A DNA stretch of 64,000 nt from Butyricimonas paravirosa (GTDB lineage Bacteria > Bacteroidota > Bacteroidia > Bacteroidales > Marinifilaceae): NCBI RefSeq assembly GCF_032878955.1, contig NZ_CP043839.1:5394001-5458000 (forward strand), in the 5' to 3' direction. Each line of letters begins with the position of its first letter. The first letter of the stretch is position 1. Shown one piece after another: positions 34,107 through 42,853 of the stretch. The translations under genes were made by a program, and so were the position numbers. The notes below the pieces were generated by a model, which was not told where the DNA came from, searched no databases, and saw only the letters and a program-made list of their open reading frames with translations.

Positions 34107-35506
34107 TGAGAAAGTGGTTGATTGTTTTGGTTTTGTTGATGGGAAGCCTGCAGATGTTTGCCGGGGAGGAAAAAAATGATTCGGGGGAGAATCGGGAACT
34201 GGTTTACAAGGTGGATATTAAGGACGAGATTGGTCCTAGTATATGGCGGTTGGTGAAAAGGTCTTTTGACCGGGCCACGGACGAAAATGCAGATGTTATT
34301 TTGGTACACATGAACACGTACGGGGGAATGGTAGTATATGCCGATTCTCTGCGTAGTTTGATATTGAATTATCCGAAACCGGTGTGGGTGTTTATTGATA
34401 ATAATGCAGCCTCCGCGGGGGCGTTGATTTCTATTGCCTGTGACCGTATTTATATGCGGGAGGGGGCGAATATTGGTGCGGCAACAGTCGTGAACCAAAC
34501 GGGGGATGCCATGCCCGATAAGTACCAGTCATATATGCGATCGATGATTCGGGCCACGGCTCAGGCGCACGGGAAGGATACTGTGATAGAGAACGGGCAA
34601 AGGGTGATTCGTTGGAAACGGGATCCGAGGATTGCCGAAGCTATGGTGGACGAGAGGGTTGTAGTTGAGGGGGTAACGGATAGCGGGAAAGTGGTAACGT
34701 TTACTCCGCATGAGGCGATACAATACGGGTTCTGTGACGGAATTGCGGAGAGCGTGGTGGAAGTGTTACAGAAAGAGGGAATTACGAATTACGAGTTGCA
34801 CGAGTATAAACCGACGACGATGGATCGGTTTATAGGGTTTCTGATTAGCCCGATCGTGCAAGGGATTTTGATCATGATTATTATCGGGGGAATTTATTTC
34901 GAGTTACAGACTCCGGGAGTTGGGTTCCCCTTGGTAGCAGCGATAACAGCGTGTTTGTTGTATTTTGCCCCGTTGTATTTGGAAGGGATGGCAAATTACG
35001 TGGAGATGATCCTGTTTGTGGTGGGGATTATCCTGTTGCTGCTGGAGATATTCGTGATACCGGGTTTTGGTGTCACTGGGGTACTGGGAATTGTTTGCGT
35101 GGTGGCGTCGTTGGTATTGGCGGGGATTGATGATTTCACGTTTGATTTCTTGCCGGATTTTACAAGTGCTATTATTCGCTCGTTGTTTTTCGTGGTGAGT
35201 TGTTCGTTACTTTCACTATTCGGGAGTATTTGGTTGAGCCGAAAATTGTTTGGTTCCCGGCGATTGAATTTTGCTCTTCATGCAGAACAGAAAGTGGAGG
35301 ATGGTTTCGTGGGCGTGGATATGGCGGCAAAGGAGGAGATTGGTAAGGTGGGAACTACATTCACAGATTTACGTCCGGCGGGGAAGGTAATGATCGGAAA
35401 CGAGGTGTATGACGCCGTGTCAGACACGGGTGCTTTTATTGAGAGAGGAAAAGTGGTACGGGTGGTTAAATACCAGGCCGGGCAGGTTTACGTGGTTATA
35501 AATTAA
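34103..35506 (+). CDS. NfeD-family membrane-bound serine protease
   Basis: A 467-residue protein with signal peptide (KWLIVLVLLMGSLQMFA), a ClpP-like protease domain (about 35-225), three to four membrane segments (about 260-400) and a C-terminal OB-fold NfeD domain (about 410-467). The long type with protease domain is recognised by HMNTYGG and NNAASAGALI with catalytic S104; K140 is a likely partner lysine. Such proteins cleave membrane proteins and are linked to stomatin-type scaffolds, but no stomatin gene is in the window. The start used overlaps the previous stop as ATGA. Confidence 0.9.
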   Translation: MMRKWLIVLVLLMGSLQMFAGEEKNDSGENRELVYKVDIKDEIGPSIWRLVKRSFDRATDENADVILVHMNTYGGMVVYADSLRSLILNYPKPVWVFIDNNAASAGALISIACDRIYMREGANIGAATVVNQTGDAMPDKYQSYMRSMIRATAQAHGKDTVIENGQRVIRWKRDPRIAEAMVDERVVVEGVTDSGKVVTFTPHEAIQYGFCDGIAESVVEVLQKEGITNYELHEYKPTTMDRFIGFLISPIVQGILIMIIIGGIYFELQTPGVGFPLVAAITACLLYFAPLYLEGMANYVEMILFVVGIILLLLEIFVIPGFGVTGVLGIVCVVASLVLAGIDDFTFDFLPDFTSAIIRSLFFVVSCSLLSLFGSIWLSRKLFGSRRLNFALHAEQKVEDGFVGVDMAAKEEIGKVGTTFTDLRPAGKVMIGNEVYDAVSDTGAFIERGKVVRVVKYQAGQVYVVIN

Positions 35507-35544
35507 GAGAATATATATAAAAAGAGGTGTAAAATTGGAACGAT

Positions 35545-37056
35545 ATGGGAAATCGAACAATAGGTATGATAGGTGTGTTGTCGTGCTTACTGGGAGTGAA
35601 CACGGTTTCATATGCCGGAGAGGCAGGAAATGATGTAAGTAAAAATCATGCAAGATGTATGGTCATGCAGGATGATGAGCGAGTACAAAACTGGATGAAA
35701 CAAGCGGGGAAGCATTACGACGAGGAGAATTACGGGGAGGCGATGAAATACTATCGCTTGGCAGCAGATGCTGGGAATACGGAAGCTCAGAATATGGTCG
35801 GATTGCTATATGATTTAGGATTAGGTGTGCCGGAGAATAACGCGGAAGCGGTGAAATGGTATCGGAAGGCTGCTTTGAACGGTGATTTTTATGCGCAGAA
35901 TAATTTGGGGTTAATGTACAAGGATGGTGAGGGGATTGCTCAAAATTATGCGGAGGCTGCAAAGTGGTTTCGTAAGGCGGCGGATCAGAATTTTGATGAA
36001 GCATATTGTAACCTAGGTCTTCTTTATGAAGAGGGAAAAGGGGTTGTCAAGGATGTGATTGAGGCTGTGAGATGTTATCGGAAATCGGCAGAGCTTGGGA
36101 ATGCAAGAGGACAGTGCTGTTTGGGATATATGTACCAGTGTGGAGTGGGTGTTGAAGAGGATGTAGCCGAAGCCGTTAAGTGGTATCGTAAAGCAGCTGA
36201 TCAAGAATATAACAGGGGCTTGTTTAATCTTGGTGTGATGTACGAAACTGGAGTTGGGGTTGGTAAAGATAAAGATATGGCTAAGGCATTATACGAGAAA
36301 GCTGCGGAGTTAGGGTACGAGCAAGCTACTGAAAGACTGAAGTTGTTATCAGGTGAAAGGGCAACTCTTTCAGAAGCGGCACTCAAGGAGTATTCTAGTC
36401 GGGCGGCTAAGTATTATAACGAGCAAAATTACACGGAGGCTCTAAAAAATTATTTAGTAGTGGCTGACTATGATGATGCCTATGCCCAATACATGGTCGG
36501 ATGGTTGTATAAAAATGGCAAGGGGACAACGCAGAATTACAGAGAGGCGTCTAAATGGCTTTTGAAGGCAGCTAATCAAGGGAATATTTCCGCTATGAAT
36601 GAGTTGGCTATCCTGTACGAGAATGGGAACGGGGTAGGTCAGAATTTAACGGAGGCGGTAAGGTGGTATCGGAATGCCGCAAATAAGGGAAACAAATATG
36701 CTCAATATAATTTGGGACGGATGTATCAGTATGCGAAAGGTGTTTCGAAAGACCTGTCTATGGCCAAAGTATGGTACGAAAAATCGGCTAACCAAGGATT
36801 TGATTCTGCCCAGAATAGTCTTGGAAACCTGTATTATAACGGGGAGGTGATTTCACAAGATTATGGTAAGGCAATGGAATGGTATCGTAAGGCTGCCGCA
36901 CAAGGTAACATGTATGGAGAGTTTAACGTGGGATTACTATATGAATATGGTTACGGTGTGACAAAGAATATTGAGGAGGCCGTGAAATGGTATCGCAAGG
37001 CGGCTGATCAAGGTATGGATCGGGCGAAGACCAAATTGCAGGAGTTAGGACGCTGA
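35545..37056 (+). CDS. Sel1-repeat (TPR-like) secreted protein
   Basis: A 503-residue exported protein: signal peptide ending near SYAGEAG, then about eleven Sel1-like repeats in two blocks (about 60-275 and 285-503) separated by a short gap. Repeat hallmark WYRKAADQG...AQYNLGxxYxxGxGV is clear throughout. Both blocks begin with a similar leader (KHYDEENYGEAMKYYRLAAD and KYYNEQNYTEALKNYLVVAD), so the protein arose by internal duplication. Sel1 proteins scaffold other proteins; partners are unknown. Confidence 0.93.
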   Translation: MGNRTIGMIGVLSCLLGVNTVSYAGEAGNDVSKNHARCMVMQDDERVQNWMKQAGKHYDEENYGEAMKYYRLAADAGNTEAQNMVGLLYDLGLGVPENNAEAVKWYRKAALNGDFYAQNNLGLMYKDGEGIAQNYAEAAKWFRKAADQNFDEAYCNLGLLYEEGKGVVKDVIEAVRCYRKSAELGNARGQCCLGYMYQCGVGVEEDVAEAVKWYRKAADQEYNRGLFNLGVMYETGVGVGKDKDMAKALYEKAAELGYEQATERLKLLSGERATLSEAALKEYSSRAAKYYNEQNYTEALKNYLVVADYDDAYAQYMVGWLYKNGKGTTQNYREASKWLLKAANQGNISAMNELAILYENGNGVGQNLTEAVRWYRNAANKGNKYAQYNLGRMYQYAKGVSKDLSMAKVWYEKSANQGFDSAQNSLGNLYYNGEVISQDYGKAMEWYRKAAAQGNMYGEFNVGLLYEYGYGVTKNIEEAVKWYRKAADQGMDRAKTKLQELGR

Positions 37057-37060
37057 TCGA

Positions 37061-38107
37061 TTATTTGATCTTTTTCAACAGACGATTGTATTCGTGTAAA
37101 AAGTTCGGGGTGAAAATGTTGGCGGCTGCATTTTGTTCGATCTCTTTGCGTGACCAGAAACGCCCCTCGTCTACTTCGTCGTTATTGATGTGAATGGCGT
37201 CATGAGAGGTACAAAGAAAAGGGAATACGAGTTCTCGTTCGCGGGAACTCTCCCACACGTAGGAACCGAGGAAACGGGCCTTGAATTTCGTGATACCCAA
37301 TTCTTCGAAAGTTTCCCGTTTTAAGGCATCTTCTATTTTCTCTCCCAGTGCGACGTGTCCGCCCACGGCAGTATCCCACATTCCGGGAAGAAAGTTCTTT
37401 TTCATGCTGCGTTTTTGCAGGTAAATGTCCCCTTGTTCGTTGATAAGGTGGAGATGCACGACGGGATGCAGGAGCATGGAGCCGGAATGACAACTTCTAC
37501 GGGTAGCTTTGCCGACGACTTCGCCTTTCTCGTTCACGATAGGTAACCATTCGTCCTGACTGGCTGCTTTGGCAAGTAGTCTGTTCTTAACAAATAACGT
37601 GAGGAAGAACAGGGCAATCAGAATATACAATAGAGGTCCTTCTATGAATTGATGTATTTCTTCGTCAAAGATAAAGGCAGAAGTGAAAGCTAGGACTGTA
37701 TGCAATACGAGCAGGTAAAATAGCAGGCGTAACATCCGGTGCATGGCTTGTTGCTGTTCCGGGGTGATTTGTAATGTCTTACGGTATGATTCGGGCAATG
37801 TCTGAGTCATGTCCGCTTTCGAAAATGCAAATATCCCGATTAGTACACACATGGCTGCCTCAACGATGGTTTGTTGTATCCTTTCAAAAGAAGTTCCTTC
37901 GAGCAACACGCTGACTGCCGCAAGGGCAATGAAGAACAGGGTGTTGAAGAGTGTCATTTTGTTGATACGTTTCTCCCTGATCCATGAATAGAAAAACTCT
38001 CCGGCTCCTAACACGATTACGGCTATCAAACCGACTTTCGGACCAAAAAACTCTTCGGCAATGAAGTATAGAAGAATAAGGATAAAGGAGGGGAGAAGGG
38101 ACTTCAT
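37061..38107 (-). CDS. Fusion of YciB-like membrane domain and NUDIX hydrolase
   Basis: A 348-residue two-domain protein. Residues 1-180 form about five membrane segments resembling the intracellular septation protein A (YciB/IspZ) family. Residues 185-345 are a NUDIX hydrolase with an intact box G250-x5-E256-x7-R264-E265-x2-E268-E269-x-G271. The NUDIX part, with YLQKRSMKKNFLPGMWDTAVGGHV, is of the Idi/YfcD-like group. The fusion would tether a nucleoside- or isoprenoid-diphosphate hydrolase to the inner membrane. Substrate unknown. It converges with the Sel1 gene with a 4-bp gap. Confidence 0.87.
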   Translation of the reverse strand: MKSLLPSFILILLYFIAEEFFGPKVGLIAVIVLGAGEFFYSWIREKRINKMTLFNTLFFIALAAVSVLLEGTSFERIQQTIVEAAMCVLIGIFAFSKADMTQTLPESYRKTLQITPEQQQAMHRMLRLLFYLLVLHTVLAFTSAFIFDEEIHQFIEGPLLYILIALFFLTLFVKNRLLAKAASQDEWLPIVNEKGEVVGKATRRSCHSGSMLLHPVVHLHLINEQGDIYLQKRSMKKNFLPGMWDTAVGGHVALGEKIEDALKRETFEELGITKFKARFLGSYVWESSRERELVFPFLCTSHDAIHINNDEVDEGRFWSRKEIEQNAAANIFTPNFLHEYNRLLKKIK

Positions 38108-38184
38108 ACAATTGAAAATTGAGAATTGAAAATTAAAAAGCAGGCTACAAGTGGAATGATAACTTGTAGCCTGTAAACTTGTAA
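38108..38184. terminator. Spacer with hairpin between the NUDIX fusion and pheT
   Basis: An ATTGAAAATTGAGAATTG simple repeat (38110-38135) is followed by GCAGGCTACAAG...CTTGTAGCCTGT, an inverted repeat (about 38141-38175) that could act as a terminator downstream of pheT on the minus strand. Confidence 0.6.
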
Positions 38185-40635
38185 CTATCTGATTTCAGCG
38201 TTGAACAGGTGTTTGTAGGTACCCATCAACTTGTTCATGATTTTATCGATCTGTTTGTCCGTGAGGGTCTTCTCTTCATCGAGAAGGGTGAAACTGACGG
38301 CGTAGGATTTCTTGTCTGCACCGAGTTTTTCTCCCTCGTACACGTCGAATAACGTGACGGATTTCAGTAATGATTTTTCTGTACGGAACGCCGTTTCTTT
38401 GATTTCCTTGAAAGTGACTTTCTTATCAAGCAACAAGGCTAAATCCCGTTTTACAGAAGGAAATTTCGGTAGCGGGGTGTAGGTTACCTTGAGGTTTTTG
38501 ATGGCTTTCAGAATGTTTTCCCACGAGAATTCAGCGTAGTAGACTTCTTGATTAACATCTGCTTTTTTCAGCGGGGCTTTACTCAAGATACCCATGGATA
38601 CGATATGTTTATCCCCGGCTTTGTACGTCAATCCTTCCCGGAAGATGTCCTTGTCAGTGGCATCAATTTTCAAGTTATCGGGGTGAAGTCCTAGACGGGT
38701 TAATATCATTTCGCAATACGCTTTCAAATAGAAGAAGTCAGTTTTCGCCTCTTTGACATTCCAGGTGGTCATGTTTTTATTCCCTGTGATGAAGAGAGAA
38801 AGCAAGTTGTCTTCTTTGTATTGTTTTTGCGGGTTGTCAATACCTTCTTTTTTGTTGAAGGTGTAGCCTTTACCGAATTCGAATAATTTCAAGTTGTTGT
38901 TTTTCCGGTTGATGTTGTAAGCAATGTTTTCCAGTCCGCCGAAGAGCAAGGATTGACGCATAGCTCCTAAGTCTGCACTAAGCGGGTTGAATAACATTAC
39001 CGTCTGCGTGGGATCGAAACACTTGAAGTCCTCGTAATAGCTAGCTTTCGTCAATGAATTGTTCATTACTTCACAGAATCCGTTTGCTGCTAATAGGTCT
39101 GAGATGATATTTTTCAACTGGAAGTCATCCGGCTTTTCGGAATAGCTTAGCGTGGATCTTACGCTGGCAGGTACTTCCACGTTGTTGAAACCGTAGATGC
39201 GGAGAATATCCTCGATTACGTCAGCTTCTCTTTGCACGTCAACACGGTAGGGGGGTATATTCAATAAAAGACCCTCTTCGCACTCTTCCACGATTTTTAT
39301 TTCAAGAGAACGGAGAATGTTTTTGATTATCTCATGGTCAATTTTTTTACCGATCAATCGATCCACGTGAGCATATTTTATGGACACTTCGAAATCCTTC
39401 ACGGGTTCCGGGTAGATGTCGATAGGAGCGCAAGTAATCTTACCTCCGGCAACTTCCTTAATCATCATGGCGGCTAATTTCAGCGCGTAGATCACGATGT
39501 TCGGGTCTGTTCCCCGTTCATAACGGAAAGAGGCATCCGTGTTCAAACCATGACGGCGAGCTGTTTTGCGGACGAATACCGGGTCGAAACAAGCACTTTC
39601 CAAGAACACGTTTGTTGTTGTGTCCGAAATACCGCTTTCCTGTCCACCAAATACTCCGGCAATACACATGGGGGCCTCGGTGTTACAGATCATCAGGTCA
39701 TCCTCGTGTAATTCTCTTTCTACTCCGTCTAAAGTGGTGAATTTAGTTCCTTTGGCAACACTCTTCACGATAACTTCGTTTCCTTTTACTTTGTCTTTAT
39801 CGAAAGAGTGTAAAGGTTGTCCCAGACCGAAAAGAATGTAGTTGGTCACGTCCACGATGTTATTGATCGGGTGTAATCCGATAGCTTTCATTCGGTTTTG
39901 TAACCATTCAGGAGACGGTTTAACGGTTACTCCTTCGATACATATTCCGGCGTACCGACGGCAAGCCTCGGGACGTTCTACTCGTACGGTGATTTTAGCA
40001 TCCGTGCTGTCCGGTTGGAAATTTTCCACGGAGGGAAGAGTATAGTGAATATCTTGTGTCTGTTGTAAATAAGCGGCTAAATCACGAGCTACACCAAGGT
40101 GTGAGGCTCCGTCAATCCGGTTCGGGGTAATATCGACTTCGATAACCGTGTCCCGGTAAACGTTGAAATAGTCTGCGGCTGGTATTCCAACCGGGGTATT
40201 TTCGGGTAATACCATGATTCCGGCATGATCGGTTCCGACACCGATTTCGTCTTCGGCGCAGATCATACCATTAGAGGCTACACCCCGTATTTTTGATTTC
40301 TTGATCACGAACTCTTCATCACCTTTGTAAAGGGTTGTTCCTACGGTGGCAACGACTACTTTCTGTCCGGCAGCCACGTTAGGAGCCCCGCAAACGATTT
40401 GTTCCGGTTCACCCGTTCCCAAATCAACAGTCGTCACGTGTAAATGGTCCGAATCGGGATGTGCCTCGCAAGTTAACACATGACCGATGACCAATCCTTT
40501 TAATCCCCCTTTTATTGCCTCAAATTCTTCGTACCCGCCAACTTCCAGTCCGATACTTGTCAGAATTTTGCAAATCTCTTCAGTGCTTTGGTCGATCTTT
40601 AGATAGTCTTTCAACCAGTTCAGTGATACGTTCAT
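38185..40635 (-). CDS. pheT: Phenylalanine-tRNA ligase beta subunit
   Basis: Beta subunit of the heterotetrameric phenylalanyl-tRNA synthetase, 816 residues. It has the N-terminal tRNA-binding OB domain (about 40-150, LVIGHVLTCEAHPDSDHLHV), the B3/B4 editing domain, B5 domain, catalytic-like core (FNPLSADLGAMRQSLL) and the C-terminal ferredoxin-fold anticodon-binding domain (about 720-816, FPSVKRDLALLLDK). The alpha subunit gene pheS is not in the window; separation of the two is common in Bacteroidota. Confidence 0.97.
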   Translation of the reverse strand: MNVSLNWLKDYLKIDQSTEEICKILTSIGLEVGGYEEFEAIKGGLKGLVIGHVLTCEAHPDSDHLHVTTVDLGTGEPEQIVCGAPNVAAGQKVVVATVGTTLYKGDEEFVIKKSKIRGVASNGMICAEDEIGVGTDHAGIMVLPENTPVGIPAADYFNVYRDTVIEVDITPNRIDGASHLGVARDLAAYLQQTQDIHYTLPSVENFQPDSTDAKITVRVERPEACRRYAGICIEGVTVKPSPEWLQNRMKAIGLHPINNIVDVTNYILFGLGQPLHSFDKDKVKGNEVIVKSVAKGTKFTTLDGVERELHEDDLMICNTEAPMCIAGVFGGQESGISDTTTNVFLESACFDPVFVRKTARRHGLNTDASFRYERGTDPNIVIYALKLAAMMIKEVAGGKITCAPIDIYPEPVKDFEVSIKYAHVDRLIGKKIDHEIIKNILRSLEIKIVEECEEGLLLNIPPYRVDVQREADVIEDILRIYGFNNVEVPASVRSTLSYSEKPDDFQLKNIISDLLAANGFCEVMNNSLTKASYYEDFKCFDPTQTVMLFNPLSADLGAMRQSLLFGGLENIAYNINRKNNNLKLFEFGKGYTFNKKEGIDNPQKQYKEDNLLSLFITGNKNMTTWNVKEAKTDFFYLKAYCEMILTRLGLHPDNLKIDATDKDIFREGLTYKAGDKHIVSMGILSKAPLKKADVNQEVYYAEFSWENILKAIKNLKVTYTPLPKFPSVKRDLALLLDKKVTFKEIKETAFRTEKSLLKSVTLFDVYEGEKLGADKKSYAVSFTLLDEEKTLTDKQIDKIMNKLMGTYKHLFNAEIR

Positions 40636-40763
40636 ATTTTGATTTTAAATTTTAGATTTTAAATTTTAGATTCTATTTATTGAGTGATTTATTGATTCTT
40701 GATTCTGTGATTTTTCCCCATAGGTTAATCACCTAGTCTTTAATCGTCAATCACTGAATCCTT

Positions 40764-41690
40764 TTAACTAAGGTCTAACATACGTTGAATGGGCAACCAG
40801 GCTTTTTCTCTCAAGTCTTCCGGGAGCCGTACTTCGTATTGCTCTTTTTCAAGAGCTTCGAGTACTTTTTCCAAAGTAACCTTCTTCATCTGTCCGCATA
40901 TCGTTTTCGGGTGAATGGGGATGAACTCTTTGGTCGGGTTGTCCGCTTGGAGTTTATGGATGGTTTCCAATTCCGTGGCAATGATAAATCGTTGTTTCGG
41001 GGATTCCTTGGCATGTTTGATAATCCCTGCCGTGGAATACATGAAGGCACGAGGATGATTTAATACCCGGTCGTCGTGCGAACAACTGGATTCGGGATGA
41101 ATCAGCACGTCAGCATCGGGATATTCTTCCAATTTATCCAGTACCATCTGGGTGTCAATTTTGTCATGTACGCAACAATCTCCATTCCAAATTTCCATTT
41201 CCCTTCCGGTAACTTTTTGTATATAAGCACCCAAATTCTTGTCGGGAACGAAAAGAATTTTTTTGTCTTTCGGCAGGCTTTGCACTATTTTCAAGGCATT
41301 GGAAGATGTGCAGCAATAGTCCGTGTAAGCCTTGACTTCAGCCGTGGTGTTCACGTAGCTGACAATGAGACCATCCGGGTTTGCTTTTTTCCATTCTCTC
41401 AAGTCATACCCGGTTACTCCCTCGGCTAAAGAGCAACCGGCTCCTTCTGCGGGGATCAGCACTTTCTTATTGGGGGAGATGATGGATGCTGTTTCTGCCA
41501 TGAAATGCACACCGCAAAAAACGATAATATCGGCTTCTGTGGTTCCGGCCATCTGGGAAAGTCCTAGAGAGTCACCCAAATAGTCAGCGATGTCTTGTAC
41601 TTCAGGACGAGTATAGTAGTGCGCCAAAATGATGGCGTTTTTCTCTTTCTTGAGTTGTTTTATCCTGTCGATAATCTCTGTCTGCGTCAT
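40764..41690 (-). CDS. nadA: Quinolinate synthase A
   Basis: Condenses iminoaspartate with dihydroxyacetone phosphate to quinolinate, the second step of de novo NAD synthesis. At 308 residues it has the three-fold repeat and the [4Fe-4S] ligand cysteines in FCGVHFMAE, DYCCTSSNA and KTICGQMKK. Also present are LAHYYTRPEVQDIADYLGDSLGLS and HPESSCSHDD. Last of three nad genes on this strand after nadB and nadC. Confidence 0.97.
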   Translation of the reverse strand: MTQTEIIDRIKQLKKEKNAIILAHYYTRPEVQDIADYLGDSLGLSQMAGTTEADIIVFCGVHFMAETASIISPNKKVLIPAEGAGCSLAEGVTGYDLREWKKANPDGLIVSYVNTTAEVKAYTDYCCTSSNALKIVQSLPKDKKILFVPDKNLGAYIQKVTGREMEIWNGDCCVHDKIDTQMVLDKLEEYPDADVLIHPESSCSHDDRVLNHPRAFMYSTAGIIKHAKESPKQRFIIATELETIHKLQADNPTKEFIPIHPKTICGQMKKVTLEKVLEALEKEQYEVRLPEDLREKAWLPIQRMLDLS

Positions 41691-41805
41691 AACCTTGTTT
41701 TTTGAGACTTCAAAGATATAATAATTTTAGATTTAATGATTTTAGATTGAAACTTACGAAAGTAAGTTTTATAATCCTCAATTTTTATCTTTTAGTTTTA
41801 ATCTT

Positions 41806-42642
41806 TTAGTTCATCTTAATGTTCATGCTAATATCCAAAGCTGTAACCGAGTGGGTGAGGGCACCGACACTGATGTAATCAACTCCGGTGGCGGCAACAC
41901 CTTGGAGACGGGGGATACTCATGTTTCCGGATGCCTCTGTCTTTGCTCTGCCCGCAATAAGTTTCACTGCTTCGGCCATAGTTTCATTACTCATGTTATC
42001 AAGCATGATAATGTCTGCACCCGCGTCAATGGCTTGTTGTACCTCTTCTAAGGTGGTGGTTTCTACTTCCACTTTGATACTTAACGGAAGATTCTGTTTC
42101 ACGGCTTTCACTGCATTGGGAATACCTCCTGCAATCTTGATATGGTTGTCTTTCAGCATGATCATGTCGTAAAGTCCCATTCGGTGATTGGAACCCCCTC
42201 CGTGGTGTACGGCCATTTTGTCCAATACCCGCAAACCAGGAGCTGTTTTCCGGGTGTCCAATAGCTGGGTATGCGTTCCTGCCAGCTCTTTCATGTAGTG
42301 AGAGGTAGCTGTTGCGATACCGGACATTCGTTGCAGGATATTCAATGATAGACGTTCCCCGCAAAGTAACGTGCGGTAGCTGGCTTCGATGCGCAGGATA
42401 ATATCCCCTTTCTTTACGGCAGTCCCGTCAGTAACGAGAGGCTCCCATACTATATCTTTTTCAAATCTTTCAAATACTTGTTTCGCGATTTCCAGTCCGG
42501 AAATAATACCGTCGGCTTTTGCTTTCATTTCGGCAACCGCTTTAGCGTGTACCGGGATAATGGCATTGGTCGTAATATCTCCCGTTGCGATGTCTTCTTC
42601 TATCGCAAGGTCGATGAGTCTGTCTATGAGCGAATCGTACAT
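41806..42642 (-). CDS. nadC: Nicotinate-nucleotide pyrophosphorylase (carboxylating)
   Basis: Converts quinolinate and PRPP to nicotinate mononucleotide. The 278-residue protein contains EDIATGDITT, ERLSLNILQRMSGIAT, DTRKTAPGLRVLDKMAVHHGGGSNHRMGL (PRPP and quinolinate site) and the late IMLDNMS and SVGALTHSV. It lies between nadB and nadA. Confidence 0.97.
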   Translation of the reverse strand: MYDSLIDRLIDLAIEEDIATGDITTNAIIPVHAKAVAEMKAKADGIISGLEIAKQVFERFEKDIVWEPLVTDGTAVKKGDIILRIEASYRTLLCGERLSLNILQRMSGIATATSHYMKELAGTHTQLLDTRKTAPGLRVLDKMAVHHGGGSNHRMGLYDMIMLKDNHIKIAGGIPNAVKAVKQNLPLSIKVEVETTTLEEVQQAIDAGADIIMLDNMSNETMAEAVKLIAGRAKTEASGNMSIPRLQGVAATGVDYISVGALTHSVTALDISMNIKMN

Positions 42643-42853
42643 ATATTAATTTTAGATTTTAAATTCAACTAATTTCTTGATTTATGATTTTAAATTAAAC
42701 TCCCTCCCGGCTACGCCGTACTCCCTCTATAAACAGAGGGAGAGTTAAAAATACCATCTTGAGATTGAAGAGTAACTAAACTCCTCCTCTGTTTATAGAG
42801 GAGGTGCCCGAAGGGCGGAGGAGTTCTCATTTTCAATTCTTCATTTTCCATTT
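42643..42853. repeat. Spacer between nadB and nadC with family B nested palindrome
   Basis: A TTTAGATTTTAAATT simple repeat precedes a family B nested palindrome at 42698-42826. Its two hairpins share the CCTCTATAAACAGAGG core; one has a GGGAG stem and the other an AGGAGG stem. Outer arms are AAACTCCCTCC and GGAGGAGTTC. An ATTTTCAATTCTTC simple repeat follows. This is the second copy of the element at 7861-7993. Confidence 0.8.
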
